From: an uncultured Verrucomicrobiota bacterium | Lineage (GTDB): Bacteria; Verrucomicrobiota; Verrucomicrobiia; Limisphaerales; UBA8199 | Assembly (NCBI GenBank): GCA_903873945.1 | Contig: CAIQQM010000191.1 | Coordinates: forward strand, 1-61,236 | DNA length: 61,236 nt | Direction of reading: 5' to 3' | In this document: in pieces, positions 16,935-26,576 of the stretch | Layout: each line of letters opens with the position of its first letter | Numbering within the stretch: the first letter of the stretch is position 1 | The notes under the pieces: generated by a model | Told to the model about the DNA's origin: nothing | What the model saw: the letters and a program-made list of their open reading frames with translations, nothing else | The model's database searches: none | Translations under genes and position numbers: made by a program

Positions 16935-18554
16935 TTAAGGCTGAGATTGAACCGGCGTCACTTGAACTTCCGCAGGTTTAGAGTCTTCTGCGAGAGGAAG
17001 TTCCGGGTCAGGCTCACCACCAGCTCCCGACTCAGACGCAGTTGCTTCACCAACTACGACAGGCTCTACCGGCAGCATAGCTGATTCAGAGGGTTTCTGC
17101 TCCGGTTTGGCTTCGGGTTTAGGTGGCCTGGGTAACGGCTTCTTGGCGGTTTGGAGTATCCCGTTTGCAAACTCAATCACGTGCCCCTGATGAATCAGCC
17201 AATGCAAATCCGCAATGACAGCCGTCTGTTCCGGTGTTGGCTGAGCCGTCTCCGGTTGCGACGAGGGTTGTCCCTCAACTCCGGGCGTTGCAGCGGCTGC
17301 AGGTGCCGGCGATGGCACCAAGGCTTCGACGAGCTGACGGCGCGAGCACTTTGGAGTTGAGTTGATGTAATCAACGATGCGCTTTACGCCTTCGGAAACC
17401 GGGGTGGCGATTAAATCGAGATAGTGAGGGCGGGCAACGGAAACGTGAGTGATGGTTTTATTAACCTTGAAAAACTGAAGGCCGTGTTCAGCGAACTGCT
17501 GGCTCAGAATGGTCGCAAGCTGGAGCGGAAAACGCCGTTGATCTTCCCAAACGCTGCGGACCAACCTCAGCAGCTCAGGACTGCGCAAGGCGCGGGTGGC
17601 GGCTCCGCTCAGCGTGTGAGACTCCACCGCTTTAATGATGTTTTCCTTGTGGGTTTCACGGAAATGTTTCTCCACAGCTTCCAGGTTTCCCAGGCGCAGC
17701 GGTTCAGGCAGGTTCAGGCAGATGTACTCCGTTCTCCAGCTTTGGTCATCGACCCATTTTTTGACCACTTCTTCGTCGCGCACAATCCTGACACGCGACT
17801 TGTACACCTCAAACGGCATTCGCGAGAAGCGCTCCGTGTGCAGTTTGCGCAATTGATTCTGGTAATCGTGGTGATTGGGCGGCCCCAAGATTGCGCCGCT
17901 CATCCCACACTGTGCGACAAAAGTATATTTGCCCTTGGGCGGTTCGGTAGCCGTACGTTCCGCCTGGTAAAAGGTGGTAAAATGCTTCTTCAAAACGTGC
18001 GCAACGGCTTCGTCTTCGGAGAGCCAAAGCGTGTCGTCCAACGCACAAACAAACAGCGGCTGAATGACTTGACCTTCGGCGTTCTTCTTGACGCTGAATG
18101 CGACCGATTGGCGCTCCGGTTTTTGCAAAATCATCCGGGCGATATCGAACAGAGGATACGCACGTCCGGTCATTTTGATTTGGCGTGCGAGCGATTCGAC
18201 TCCCTTTTCGTCCGGAAAGAGACTGATGTTAAGTTCGGGCGGCGGGGGCAGCGGCGCGCGCTGCTCCCGAGGTTCGCCACGACGAAAATCAGGTCTCTCG
18301 CCACGATCAAACCCTCCACGACCACCCATGGGCCGCGAAGGACCGCGGCGGTCACTGTGGGGGCGATTCTCATCCCTCCGCCCCCCGGACGGTCCGTCCC
18401 GGCGCGGCGGCCGGGGGCCGCGACGGTCACCACGGCGCTCGGGTCTCTCGTCCCCGCCTTGGTATTTGGCGTACTTGGCAGAAGAAGGCTCCTGAGCCCA
18501 AGCGGGCAAAAAGAGTTTTTCGAGATCAAAATCGCTATCAGGTAATGTGCTCAT
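16935..18554 (-). CDS. RGG/proline-rich probable RNA-associated protein, hypothetical
   Basis: A 539-residue protein I cannot assign to a named family. Residues about 30-105 are a disordered stretch of Arg, Gly, Pro and Asp (repeats such as RRGDRRGPRPPRRD, GGRGGFDRGERPDFRR) resembling eukaryotic RGG boxes. Residues about 115-410 look like a folded alpha/beta region with two similar-sized halves (e.g. RMILQKPERQSVAFSVKK, RMPFEVYKSRVRIVRDEEVV, KVNKTITHVSVARPHYLDLI). The last 120 residues are Pro/Glu/Gln-rich, with one helical island HWLIHQGHVIEFANGIL. It lies upstream of the RhlE-type helicase on the same strand with a 138-base gap. RNA binding is inferred from composition and neighbourhood only. 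Confidence 0.7.
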   Translation of the reverse strand: MSTLPDSDFDLEKLFLPAWAQEPSSAKYAKYQGGDERPERRGDRRGPRPPRRDGPSGGRRDENRPHSDRRGPSRPMGGRGGFDRGERPDFRRGEPREQRAPLPPPPELNISLFPDEKGVESLARQIKMTGRAYPLFDIARMILQKPERQSVAFSVKKNAEGQVIQPLFVCALDDTLWLSEDEAVAHVLKKHFTTFYQAERTATEPPKGKYTFVAQCGMSGAILGPPNHHDYQNQLRKLHTERFSRMPFEVYKSRVRIVRDEEVVKKWVDDQSWRTEYICLNLPEPLRLGNLEAVEKHFRETHKENIIKAVESHTLSGAATRALRSPELLRLVRSVWEDQRRFPLQLATILSQQFAEHGLQFFKVNKTITHVSVARPHYLDLIATPVSEGVKRIVDYINSTPKCSRRQLVEALVPSPAPAAAATPGVEGQPSSQPETAQPTPEQTAVIADLHWLIHQGHVIEFANGILQTAKKPLPRPPKPEAKPEQKPSESAMLPVEPVVVGEATASESGAGGEPDPELPLAEDSKPAEVQVTPVQSQP

Positions 18555-18723
18555 GACTTACGTCGGGCGCGAATCGCGGCGCGCTATGCAAATGCCGCTC
18601 AAACAGCATGGAGCGGCTGGTGCCGGATTGCAAGTGCCGCGTGGCCTATACAAAGCGTGATAAGAAAGCCTGGGACGCGAGATCGGCGGTGAGGCGCATG
18701 CGCGGGAAGGGCATTACAGAATT

Positions 18724-19857
18724 TTACTGGTTCACATGCACCACCTTCGCCGGTGGAAAACCATTAAACCATGTAGCCGAGGCGCTGCTGTAGGCGCCGA
18801 TGTTCTCGGAATAGACCAAGTCCTCAATCTCCAAGCCGGGCAGTTCCTCAGAGAGCGAGATCGTATCGAGCGCGTCGCAAGTCTGGCCAAACACGGCGCA
18901 AATCTCCGTTCTGCCCTTCTTAAACGCCTTCAGATGATACTGACAATGGTCGAAGATGATCCCGCTGAAAGTGTGGTAAACGCTGTCGTCGATATAATAA
19001 CAAGGTTTGCCGTCCCGGACCGCCTTCCCGATGATAGTAGCGATTGAGGTGGCGGCAGTGGCGACAAGAAAGCGGCCCGGTTCGGCCAAAATCTGGATGT
19101 CCTTCGGGAAAAGCCGGTCAATCTCTGCGTTGATTTTCTTCGCCAGTGCGCTGAAGGGTTTGACGTGTTTGTTGTATGGCGCGGGGAACCCCCCACCGAT
19201 ATCGAGGATTTTAAGTTCGTGCCCGCGTGACCCGGATTCGCGCATAACTGCTGCGGCGATATCCATAGCCTGCACAAAGTTCTGAAAGTTGGTGCATTGA
19301 CTGCCGACGTGAAAGCTCAAACCTTCCGCGACGAGACCCATGTCAAACGCGGCCTTGACGAGGTCGGCGGCTTCGCCCGGGTCGCAGCCGAACTTGGATG
19401 AGAGCTCGACCATTGAGCCGGTATTGGGTACGCGCAAGCGAAGGACCACGCCCGCGTGCGGGGCGTATTGCTTGATCTTCTGCAGCTCGGCCAGGTTGTC
19501 GTAGGTAACCAAGGGTTTGTATTGATCGAGGGTGCAAAGGGTTGCCTTCGCCTTGGTGGGGTTCGCGTAAATGATTTTGTCCCAGATGAAGTCCTGCTGC
19601 CGTTTTGGAGATAGACGTTTGATGTTTTGATAAACCAGCATGAACTCCGGCAGCGACGCCACGTCGAAGCTTGCACCCGCTTTATAGAGGGTCCGAACGA
19701 TAGCCGGTTCGGCATTCGCTTTGACGGCGTAATACGCCTGCACCCGGGGCAAATGTTTTTTGAACTCAGCGTAATTCTTCCGAATGCCATCGTGGTCAAC
19801 AATCACGACAGGCGTGCCCTTGCTGCGCGCGATAGCCTGAAGTTGTCTGGTGGTCAT
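18724..19857 (-). CDS. Type III PLP-dependent decarboxylase (ornithine decarboxylase-like)
   Basis: A 377-residue enzyme of the alanine-racemase-fold decarboxylases. The PLP lysine is K46 in YYAVKAN. Other landmarks are FHVGSQC, the glycine loop DIGGGFPAPY, the phosphate-binding EPGRF and the substrate-side cysteine/aspartate motif FGQTCDALDTIS, matching eukaryotic-type ornithine decarboxylase (GPTCD). The expected reaction is ornithine to putrescine and CO2 in the cytoplasm; lysine or carboxynorspermidine as substrate cannot be excluded. The ATG at 19857 is chosen over a GTG seven codons upstream. It lies 28 bases downstream of the deoxyhypusine synthase-like gene on the same strand, so the pair likely makes polyamines. 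Confidence 0.85.
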   Translation of the reverse strand: MTTRQLQAIARSKGTPVVIVDHDGIRKNYAEFKKHLPRVQAYYAVKANAEPAIVRTLYKAGASFDVASLPEFMLVYQNIKRLSPKRQQDFIWDKIIYANPTKAKATLCTLDQYKPLVTYDNLAELQKIKQYAPHAGVVLRLRVPNTGSMVELSSKFGCDPGEAADLVKAAFDMGLVAEGLSFHVGSQCTNFQNFVQAMDIAAAVMRESGSRGHELKILDIGGGFPAPYNKHVKPFSALAKKINAEIDRLFPKDIQILAEPGRFLVATAATSIATIIGKAVRDGKPCYYIDDSVYHTFSGIIFDHCQYHLKAFKKGRTEICAVFGQTCDALDTISLSEELPGLEIEDLVYSENIGAYSSASATWFNGFPPAKVVHVNQ

Positions 19858-19885
19858 GACGATTCCAATCCCAATCACCCGTCTC

Positions 19886-21094
19886 TCAATCCAGAACAGG
19901 GTCGCTGCCGTCGATCATTTTAACTTTGTTGTGGGTAAAATATTCTTTGGTCAGGGCCTTGACCATTCTGCCCCGGTGGTCGTAAAGGCGCTTGAGTTTG
20001 CGCGGCTTGTGCTTTGCGAGGGCGTAGTGGGTGAGCAGCGGCATCGCAATAGTGGTGTCGGTGTAGCAAACCACAGCGTCAGGCAGACGGTCCGGATCGA
20101 CCTTGCCCCAACTCACGGCTTCACTTGGCGTGGCGCCGGAGAGACCCCCGGTGTCCGGGCGGGCGTCGGTGATCTGGAGGAAATAATCCTGGCCATATTC
20201 CTTAATGCGGAGGACTTCCTGGATTTGCGGTTCCGTCTGAAGCATGAAGTTCTTCGGGCTGCCCCCACCCCACAGGACCACGGCGCTCTTGCCGCCGGAA
20301 CGTTTGGCCGCCAGGACAATGGCCGTGCTTTCATTAACGTCAATTGAGGGGTTGACACGCAGTTTGTTGCCACGCAGTTCAACGCCGGCAAAATTCATGC
20401 CGATGGTCGAATCGCCCGGGGACGATGTGTAGCACGGCACCCCGGCGCGGTAGGCGGCGGCGAGCACGGAGACGTCTTTGATACCCGCCTTGCGTTCCCA
20501 TTCGGCGCAGTACCTGCCAATCAGGTAGTGCAGTTCGGCGGTGCCCATTTCCTTTTGAAATTCGGGCTGGATAAGGATGCTGCGCAGGATTTCATCCGTG
20601 GCCATAAGGCAATCGCTGTAGCCGAGCAGCACGTCGTAAATGCGCACGATGTCGTTGTTGCGCAGGTCGGTGTCATCGAACTTGAAGCTGCCAACCCGGA
20701 CCGGGTAGTTAAGCGCGAAGTGCATGTCGTGGTAGAGGTTCGCGCCAGTGGCGACAATCCAGTCCACAAACCCGGCCTTGATGAGCGGCACGATGCTGGA
20801 GCAACCCATACCGGCTGGAGTGAGCGCGCCAGCGAAGCTCATACCAATGGTGACATCGGATGCCAACATTTTCGCCGCAACCAACTGGCAGGCTTCCTTG
20901 AGGCGCGCACCGTTGTAGGCGAGGAAAGTCTCATCGATGAGGTCCGGAAGCTTTTCCCTGCCGGTGATGTTCCTAGGTAAAATCCGTTTTCCGGACATGT
21001 ATTTGTCGCGATGTGGACAGTGTTTCTTCTTCATCCAATCCGGCATTTCAGAGAGGTCTTTGCGATAACGGCGCTTAGCGTTGTCATTACTCAT
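19886..21094 (-). CDS. Deoxyhypusine synthase-like protein (probable polyamine enzyme)
   Basis: A 402-residue member of the deoxyhypusine synthase family. The segments [27 protein letters not shown] and [16 protein letters not shown] correspond to the NAD-binding and spermidine-site regions. [11 protein letters not shown] carries the catalytic lysine (K331, equivalent to K329 of the human enzyme). Bacteria lack the eIF5A substrate of true deoxyhypusine synthase, and several bacterial members make homospermidine instead. The adjacent decarboxylase gene would supply putrescine, consistent with homospermidine synthesis; that is inference. It is the first gene of the pair. Confidence 0.85.
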   Translation of the reverse strand: MSNDNAKRRYRKDLSEMPDWMKKKHCPHRDKYMSGKRILPRNITGREKLPDLIDETFLAYNGARLKEACQLVAAKMLASDVTIGMSFAGALTPAGMGCSSIVPLIKAGFVDWIVATGANLYHDMHFALNYPVRVGSFKFDDTDLRNNDIVRIYDVLLGYSDCLMATDEILRSILIQPEFQKEMGTAELHYLIGRYCAEWERKAGIKDVSVLAAAYRAGVPCYTSSPGDSTIGMNFAGVELRGNKLRVNPSIDVNESTAIVLAAKRSGGKSAVVLWGGGSPKNFMLQTEPQIQEVLRIKEYGQDYFLQITDARPDTGGLSGATPSEAVSWGKVDPDRLPDAVVCYTDTTIAMPLLTHYALAKHKPRKLKRLYDHRGRMVKALTKEYFTHNKVKMIDGSDPVLD

Positions 21095-21255
21095 AATTCA
21101 AAATCCAGTTTCGTGCGCAGAAACAATACGCAGCTTCCCCTGCTTGCCAATCACGAAATGATTGAATTTGACGGGAATTGAAGCGGCTTCGCATCCAACT
21201 TGATGCATGAGATACCGTCAAAGGGGGCACCTAATGGTTCCGGAAGCACTGATGT

Positions 21256-21939
21256 TCAGCGTTTCTGATTGTAGTCCGGCTGAGAATATTTTTCCCGGAC
21301 CAGGGTGACAGACCGTTCGTTGAGCGGGGCATCCGGCACAAATTCCGTCCACCCAATCCCTTGCTCAGCACCGACAACCGTGCACATGGCTTTCTGCCAA
21401 TCGGCCCTGGTTGGTGAACGCGGAGGCGGCTGAACGGAGCCCTGGATAAGAAGCCCGTTGCGGGTTCTGCGCTGGGCTGCGCCGGCGATTTTTTTTCCGT
21501 GACAGAGGAGATCGGACTTCTCGCAGCCGTCGAAACACTGCCCAGGCCCGGCTTTGCGAACGCAGGGCGCAAGTTCGGTCGCCATATTGTTTTTTGCGAA
21601 CGCAGATTGAAGCCACTGGTGAACGCGCCGATAGCTTTCCACTGCCACGAGCGAATACCAGGCGTCGGTGGTCGGGAAGGCAAAGCTATAAGTCCAATCC
21701 GCATCGTGTGGAACAATTCCTCCGCCCGTTGGCCGGCGCACCAGTGGACGCAGCGTGGTCAACCGTTCGACTTCAGCGAATCTTTGGAAGTAACCAAACG
21801 AAGCGGCGGGCGCTGTCCAACTGTAGAATCGCAGCAACGGCCGCCCCAGCCGTGGCATTGCTTCCAACATCGCTTCGTCCAGAGCCATGTTGAGGGCGGG
21901 AGAGCCCGGTCCGGATTGGAGCAGGTACCACGACATCAT
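21256..21939 (-). CDS. Lipoate-protein ligase A family protein
   Basis: A 227-residue protein of the BPL/LplA/LipB fold. The motif RRPTGGGIVPHD (residues 69-79) is the lipoate-binding RR.TGGG..HD pattern, and HGKKIAGAAQRR includes the lysine (K150) that holds the lipoyl-AMP. It has no C-terminal accessory domain, unlike E. coli LplA, so it may be an octanoyl- or lipoyl-transferase (LipM/LipL-like) rather than a complete ligase. The start codon overlaps the nth stop (ATGA at 21939-21936), indicating translational coupling to nth, although the two activities are unrelated. No lipA is present in the window. Confidence 0.82.
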   Translation of the reverse strand: MMSWYLLQSGPGSPALNMALDEAMLEAMPRLGRPLLRFYSWTAPAASFGYFQRFAEVERLTTLRPLVRRPTGGGIVPHDADWTYSFAFPTTDAWYSLVAVESYRRVHQWLQSAFAKNNMATELAPCVRKAGPGQCFDGCEKSDLLCHGKKIAGAAQRRTRNGLLIQGSVQPPPRSPTRADWQKAMCTVVGAEQGIGWTEFVPDAPLNERSVTLVREKYSQPDYNQKR

Positions 21940-22607
21940 TTGTTGCGCTCACTGGACGGCACGCCAATGCGCGGGCAGAACGCTTTGATTTCGCAGGTTG
22001 GACATTCAGGATTGCGCGCAAAGCAACGGCGGCGTCCGTGCCAAATCAGCCAGTGGCTGAACATGGTCCACTGCTTCCGGGGAACGAGTTTCATCAGCAT
22101 TTGCTCGATTTTCTCCGGGGTTTTTTCCTTGGTCAGGCCCAGTCGCTGAGAAAGCCTTGTGACATGGGTGTCCACGACGACTCCGGCATTCATATCGAAA
22201 GCATTGCCTAGGACGACATTAGCCGTTTTGCGCCCCACACCACCGAGGGCGACCAATTCCTCCATTGTGCGTGGCACCTGCCCGCCGTGTTTTTCAATGA
22301 TGGCCTGGCAACAAGCTTTGATGCTTTTTGCTTTGTTGCGGAAGAAGCCGGTTGATTTGATGTCCTGCTCCAGTTCGGTGAGGCCGGCTTTGGCATAATC
22401 CGTTGCAGAGCGATGCTTCCCGAACAATTCCGCAGTGACAAGATTGACACGTTTGTCGGTGCACTGCGCCGAAAGAATGGTTGCGATGAGCAACTGGAGT
22501 GGATTGGAGAAGTTCAGTTCGCAGCGGGCGCCGGGATAGGTTTTCTTCAGGCCAGCAATGATGCTTTTCAGCCGGTTGGCTTTAGCAGCGTCCGTTTCGC
22601 GGGGCAT
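21936..22607 (-). CDS. nth: Endonuclease III
   Basis: A 223-residue DNA glycosylase/AP lyase that removes oxidised pyrimidines. The helix-hairpin-helix LGGVGRKTAN carries the catalytic lysine K127, and VVVDTHVTRL carries the aspartate D146. The four cysteines C195, C202, C205 and C211 (spacing 6, 2, 5) bind the 4Fe-4S cluster. The ATG at 22607 is preferred to a TTG 13 codons upstream because it matches the usual family length. Its stop overlaps the start of the lplA-like gene. Confidence 0.95.
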   Translation of the reverse strand: MPRETDAAKANRLKSIIAGLKKTYPGARCELNFSNPLQLLIATILSAQCTDKRVNLVTAELFGKHRSATDYAKAGLTELEQDIKSTGFFRNKAKSIKACCQAIIEKHGGQVPRTMEELVALGGVGRKTANVVLGNAFDMNAGVVVDTHVTRLSQRLGLTKEKTPEKIEQMLMKLVPRKQWTMFSHWLIWHGRRRCFARNPECPTCEIKAFCPRIGVPSSERNK

Positions 22608-22748
22608 AACGCTGTCCAAGCTAAGCGCATGAGCTTTGGTCAGCAAGCGCCGAGAAGCCGCCTTGCCTTTCCAGAAAGTCCGAAAGGAACCGGCTTCAAG
22701 AAAAATGCCTGAAGCTGTCGAATGGCCAGGCGGGTCCTGCTGGGAAAT

Positions 22749-24983
22749 TTATTTGGCAGGCGCTGCCGGAGCCGGAACAGCCGGGGCTGCGCTGGCGGGC
22801 GGAAGCTTGCCGCGGATTACCCATGAGCTGGTCACTTTATCCGGGAGGTAGCTGTCGAACTTGCCGACGGCCCAGCAGAGCGCCAACAAGAGGATGAGAG
22901 CAAGTGAGATGTACAGGCCCCACGGACGCCTTTTTTCCGCGAAGGGATCGACAAGGTCGCGTTGTGATCCGGGCGGCAGCGCGGCCACCTGAGTGAGCGT
23001 GGCGCCAAAGGGCACGTTGATTTTTGCCTTGGCGTTGACCGCCCAACCGTTCGCGTCAAGGATGGGGCCGAGGTTTCGTTTCCGCAGTTTAAGCCAGGCC
23101 AGGAACATGGAAGGTATTGAAATCGCCAGCAGGATGCCGACAATGGCAAGGGGCATTTTCCAGGGAGGCAGGTTGGCGATCGCAGCGAAGATTCCACCCA
23201 AAGCCGCCAGCAATGTCGTAAGCACCAATCCGATCGCCGCCAGAGTCCCGGTGTCAATTTTGGTGCTCGGCGGTGTGACCGGCAATGCCGGAGGTGGCAC
23301 CGGTTTGGTCGGGTCAACATTCACGGCAGCAGCCGCACTTTGTTCGAGCTGTTTTGTTGCAGCGGCGTCGGCGGTTGCGGCGCGCTTGGTGACCTGCTCC
23401 TCGATCATGCGCACCACTTTCTTGTACGGCGCCCAGAATGCCTGCCGGATACTGATGGGGTTTTCAATGATCCTAGTAATCGTGGCATCCCAGTCACGTC
23501 CTTTGCGGTCGTAGAAGATGCCGTTCCGTCCGACCATTAGATTGTCGGAATCTCCCGCAGTGAACGCGGCCACAATCTGCAGCTTCTCGCCGGTGGCTTT
23601 TCGCACGCAGTCGCAATAGGCGAGGTAGGTACCCGCCAGTCCGGCCATCAGCGCGTGCCGGCCCGTGTCCTCGACAATGAGGCAGAGGTCGCAGCTCCGT
23701 TGGTCGAGATAAAGCGTGCCGGCCTGGAAAATCGCCTTGTCTTTGCGCCCGTAAAATTCCCTAAAGGAAACGAAATTGTTGCACAGCTTATAGATGTCGC
23801 GGTGGTACCGGACCAGCTTCTCAACGGAGGCAATCGCTGTGAACTCCGGCTCCAATTTCTTGTCCTCGGCGATGAGCGCAGCAATTTTTTCCCTGGCCGG
23901 GCTCGAGAGAATTTCGCGGACGCGCTTAAGGCCGAGTTTCTCTACGGAAGCCCCAACCTTGCCTGCGGACCAGTACTCGAAGGGATCGAATTTAGCCAAC
24001 AGTACCGACCATTCAGTTTCCGTCAGCGACGACTTGTCTCCCAGGAGGGGTTTGACAGCAGTTTGACACATGGCGGCCAGCGCGCCGGCCCAGGCGGGAT
24101 TGGCTCCATCCTTTAGTGGCAGCGACCGGTTAGCCTCGACGCGCGCGAGGGGAAAAGCGGCAATCTCGGCGGCGGCGAAAGTGAGGTCCTTTGCCGAAAA
24201 CGCCAAGTATTCCTTTTCCTCACGGTTCAAGGCGCCTACGGCGCGCGGATCAAAAGCCGCCAGCCGGCACCGGGTGAAGTAATCGTCGACTTTGGCTTTG
24301 ACGGCTTTAACGGCGGCTACGGCAACCATCGTGCCATCGGCAAGGGGCAAAATGGCCGGGTCGGATTCCGCTTTCTTCCACCAGTCCGCATAGGCCCGGG
24401 CCTCAGAGAAGAATTGGTCCACACGGGCCTGGCGCACGCCAGGCTTGCCACTGCGGTCGGGCTCGGCGCCGAGGCAGGCGATAATGTCCTTGATGACCGA
24501 TCGAGTCGGTTCATCGGCCGCCGACTCGGCAGGCACAATGCCATCGCCATTAAACAGGGTCTCCTCAAATTTTTCCGCGACTCTTGCCGCGTCCTCGGTG
24601 CTGACAGCATCGGCAGTTTTTTTCAATGTGCTGAGGATCTGGCAGGCGGAAGCCAGCAACTGTTTGCCTTCCGGCGTGGCGTCATTGATAGAGCTCAACG
24701 GCAGCGATGGGGAAGACTTGAGAAGATCATCGGGGTTTTTCAAGAGACTAGAAATCCATTTGACAGCGGCAATCAGTTCCGGCGCCCGGATCCGACCGTC
24801 TTTGTCACCGTCGATCAGTGCCAGCGTTGTGGAGTCGAATTCCAGTCCGGTTGTGGGGCAAGCGAGAGCGACCCAAAGTTTCTGGTCAAGTTGATCCAGC
24901 GCCAGAAGGTCGGTGCCGGTGTCCAGCTTAACCTGGTCGAAGCCGCCGGCACGGAAGAATTTCCATATATGGTTCGTGTTCAT
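22749..24983 (-). CDS. Large EF-hand membrane protein, hypothetical
   Basis: A 744-residue protein of no assigned function. An N-terminal EF-hand-like loop occurs at residues 58-69 (DGDKDGRIRAPE: Asp at 58, 60 and 62, Gly 63, Ile 65, Glu 69), which could bind calcium. A long alpha-helical, Ala/Lys/Glu-rich soluble region extends to about residue 570, followed by a Pro-rich linker and three membrane helices (LAAIGLVLTTLLAALGGIFA, LAIVGILLAISIPSMFLAWL, LYISLALILLLALCWAVG). The C-terminus is Ala/Pro-rich. The ATG at 24983 begins MNTNHIWKFFRAGGFDQVKL and is preferred to a TTG 26 codons upstream. It has no operon partner. Membrane-anchored calcium-responsive scaffolding is speculation. Confidence 0.7.
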   Translation of the reverse strand: MNTNHIWKFFRAGGFDQVKLDTGTDLLALDQLDQKLWVALACPTTGLEFDSTTLALIDGDKDGRIRAPELIAAVKWISSLLKNPDDLLKSSPSLPLSSINDATPEGKQLLASACQILSTLKKTADAVSTEDAARVAEKFEETLFNGDGIVPAESAADEPTRSVIKDIIACLGAEPDRSGKPGVRQARVDQFFSEARAYADWWKKAESDPAILPLADGTMVAVAAVKAVKAKVDDYFTRCRLAAFDPRAVGALNREEKEYLAFSAKDLTFAAAEIAAFPLARVEANRSLPLKDGANPAWAGALAAMCQTAVKPLLGDKSSLTETEWSVLLAKFDPFEYWSAGKVGASVEKLGLKRVREILSSPAREKIAALIAEDKKLEPEFTAIASVEKLVRYHRDIYKLCNNFVSFREFYGRKDKAIFQAGTLYLDQRSCDLCLIVEDTGRHALMAGLAGTYLAYCDCVRKATGEKLQIVAAFTAGDSDNLMVGRNGIFYDRKGRDWDATITRIIENPISIRQAFWAPYKKVVRMIEEQVTKRAATADAAATKQLEQSAAAAVNVDPTKPVPPPALPVTPPSTKIDTGTLAAIGLVLTTLLAALGGIFAAIANLPPWKMPLAIVGILLAISIPSMFLAWLKLRKRNLGPILDANGWAVNAKAKINVPFGATLTQVAALPPGSQRDLVDPFAEKRRPWGLYISLALILLLALCWAVGKFDSYLPDKVTSSWVIRGKLPPASAAPAVPAPAAPAK

Positions 24984-25285
24984 GACTTTTTCAGAGGTTG
25001 AGTTGCGGGGAATGACCGGGCTGCGGTGTTGCGAGTTGCGAAAGGCCGCCGCGAAAAACAAAGGTGCGGCAATTGGACCTTTGAGAAGCTGGGTTATCAG
25101 TCCGAACGCGCCCTGCGAATTCGGTTAGCCTCTCCGCTGCCACTCGGATTGAGCCTGACATCAATAATACGATCCGTTAAAGGCTGCACCCCATGCGTGA
25201 TAAGAGTCTATCTCATGGCGGTTCCAATTCAAGGGGCAATTCACTCCTGGAAACGGACAAATGATGGCGGGAACTTCAGGCTGCG
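24984..25285. other. Intergenic region, no clear signal
   Basis: This 302-bp stretch lies between the start of the EF-hand membrane protein gene and the end of kamA, both on the minus strand. It should contain the promoter of the membrane protein gene, but I found no convincing -35/-10 pair, terminator or small gene. Confidence 0.4.
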
Positions 25286-26524
25286 CTACACGAGCTCAGG
25301 TTCTTCGATCTCCTTTGGCGCGGCCACTAAAGGCGTTCCGTCGGCGGCTTCGGGATATTCGAAGACTCGACCTTCGTAGTTTCGAATCACAACGCGATCG
25401 GCATTGCGGCTGAGGACGTAATCTGGATTGACGGGCACTTTACCACCACCGCCGGGCGCGTCGATGACGTACTGGGGCACAGCATAGCCGGTGGTGTGCC
25501 CCCTTAAACTCTCCATGATCTCGAGGCCTTTGCGCACGCTGGTGCGCAAATGGGCCGAGCCGGCGATAAGATCGCACTGGTAGATATAGTAGGGTTTAAC
25601 GCGGCACATCAGCAGCTTTTGCACCTGGGCCAGCATCACCCCGGGATTATCATTGACGTTACGGAGCAGGACAGATTGGTTGCCCAAAGGAATGCCGGCG
25701 TCAGCCAAGCGCCCGAGAGCGTCGCGAACCTCGGCAGTCAGTTCCCGCGGATGGTTTGAGTGAATGCTAACAAACAGCGGATGATATCGCCGGAGCATTC
25801 CGCACAGTTGAGGAGTGATGCGCTGTGGCAGGAAGATAGGGATGCGCGTGCCAATCCGGAGGAATTCCACGTGCGGAATCGCCCGCAGCCGATCCAGAAG
25901 ATATTCGAGCTTTTCATCGCTGAACAGCAATGGATCGCCGCCGCTCAGCAGCACATCACGCACCTGCGGATGCTGGCGGACATATTCGATCTGCCGGTCG
26001 AATTCGGGATGAAAATCGTAACCGCTGGCATTGCTGACCAAGCGAGAGCGGGTGCAATAACGGCAATAAGCCGCGCATCGATCGGTCACAAGAAACAGAA
26101 CACGGTCGGGATAACGATGTACCAGGCCCGGCACGGGGGAATGCGAATCCTCGCCGCACGGGTCGCTCATTTCCCATGGTGCGGTGTGGGTTTCCTGCAC
26201 GCGTGGAATCACCTGCCAGCGAATGGGGCAATTCTCATCAGCCGGGTCGATGAGATTAAAGAAGTAGGGCGTGATGGCGAGCGCGAGCTTGTGATTGGCA
26301 AGCGCGGCGCCGGCAAATTCCTCCGGCGTGAGGGTAGGCATCAACCGCTGAAGTTGCTCGACCGTGGTAATCCTGTGCTTGAGCTGCCAATGCCAATCAT
26401 TCCAGTCCGTGTCGGAAACATCAGTCCAAAACCCCTTGCCTGCAGGGTGAAATTCCTTAAGCACCTCCCATCGCAAACACGAGGGCGGCTCCTCTTTATC
26501 CCCGGTCAAATTGACGCTATGCAT
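25286..26524 (-). CDS. kamA: Lysine 2,3-aminomutase family radical SAM protein KamA
   Basis: A 412-residue radical SAM enzyme that uses PLP and a 4Fe-4S cluster. The cluster cysteines are C150, C154 and C157 in DRCAAYCRYCTRSR. The segment DVLLSGGDPLL is the SAM-binding GGD motif, and VPQYVIDAPGGGGKVP with the PNPDY-like segment matches the lysine 2,3-aminomutase branch. The length agrees with KamA rather than the shorter EpmB. It would convert L-lysine to beta-lysine. No lysine-fermentation genes are near, so a role in compatible-solute (N-acetyl-beta-lysine) synthesis or an EF-P modification pathway is possible. A strong promoter lies just upstream. Confidence 0.92.
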   Translation of the reverse strand: MHSVNLTGDKEEPPSCLRWEVLKEFHPAGKGFWTDVSDTDWNDWHWQLKHRITTVEQLQRLMPTLTPEEFAGAALANHKLALAITPYFFNLIDPADENCPIRWQVIPRVQETHTAPWEMSDPCGEDSHSPVPGLVHRYPDRVLFLVTDRCAAYCRYCTRSRLVSNASGYDFHPEFDRQIEYVRQHPQVRDVLLSGGDPLLFSDEKLEYLLDRLRAIPHVEFLRIGTRIPIFLPQRITPQLCGMLRRYHPLFVSIHSNHPRELTAEVRDALGRLADAGIPLGNQSVLLRNVNDNPGVMLAQVQKLLMCRVKPYYIYQCDLIAGSAHLRTSVRKGLEIMESLRGHTTGYAVPQYVIDAPGGGGKVPVNPDYVLSRNADRVVIRNYEGRVFEYPEAADGTPLVAAPKEIEEPELV

Positions 26525-26548
26525 TTTACCTTCAGTTCTTGTAGACGG

Positions 26549-26576
26549 ACTATAAATTCGATAAAAAACCTGTCAA
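26549..26576 (-). promoter_or_regulatory. Sigma-70-type promoter of kamA
   Basis: On the minus strand, TTGACA (26576-26571), a 16-base spacer and TATAGT (26554-26549) form a near-consensus promoter. Transcription would start around 26541, giving a leader of about 17 bases that includes AAGG, a short Shine-Dalgarno sequence five bases before the ATG. Confidence 0.75.

Noticed and set aside
17424..18545. 373-residue plus-strand frame opposite the RGG-rich gene
   Set aside because: It mirrors the GC-rich codons of the minus-strand gene and has no recognisable motif or start signal.
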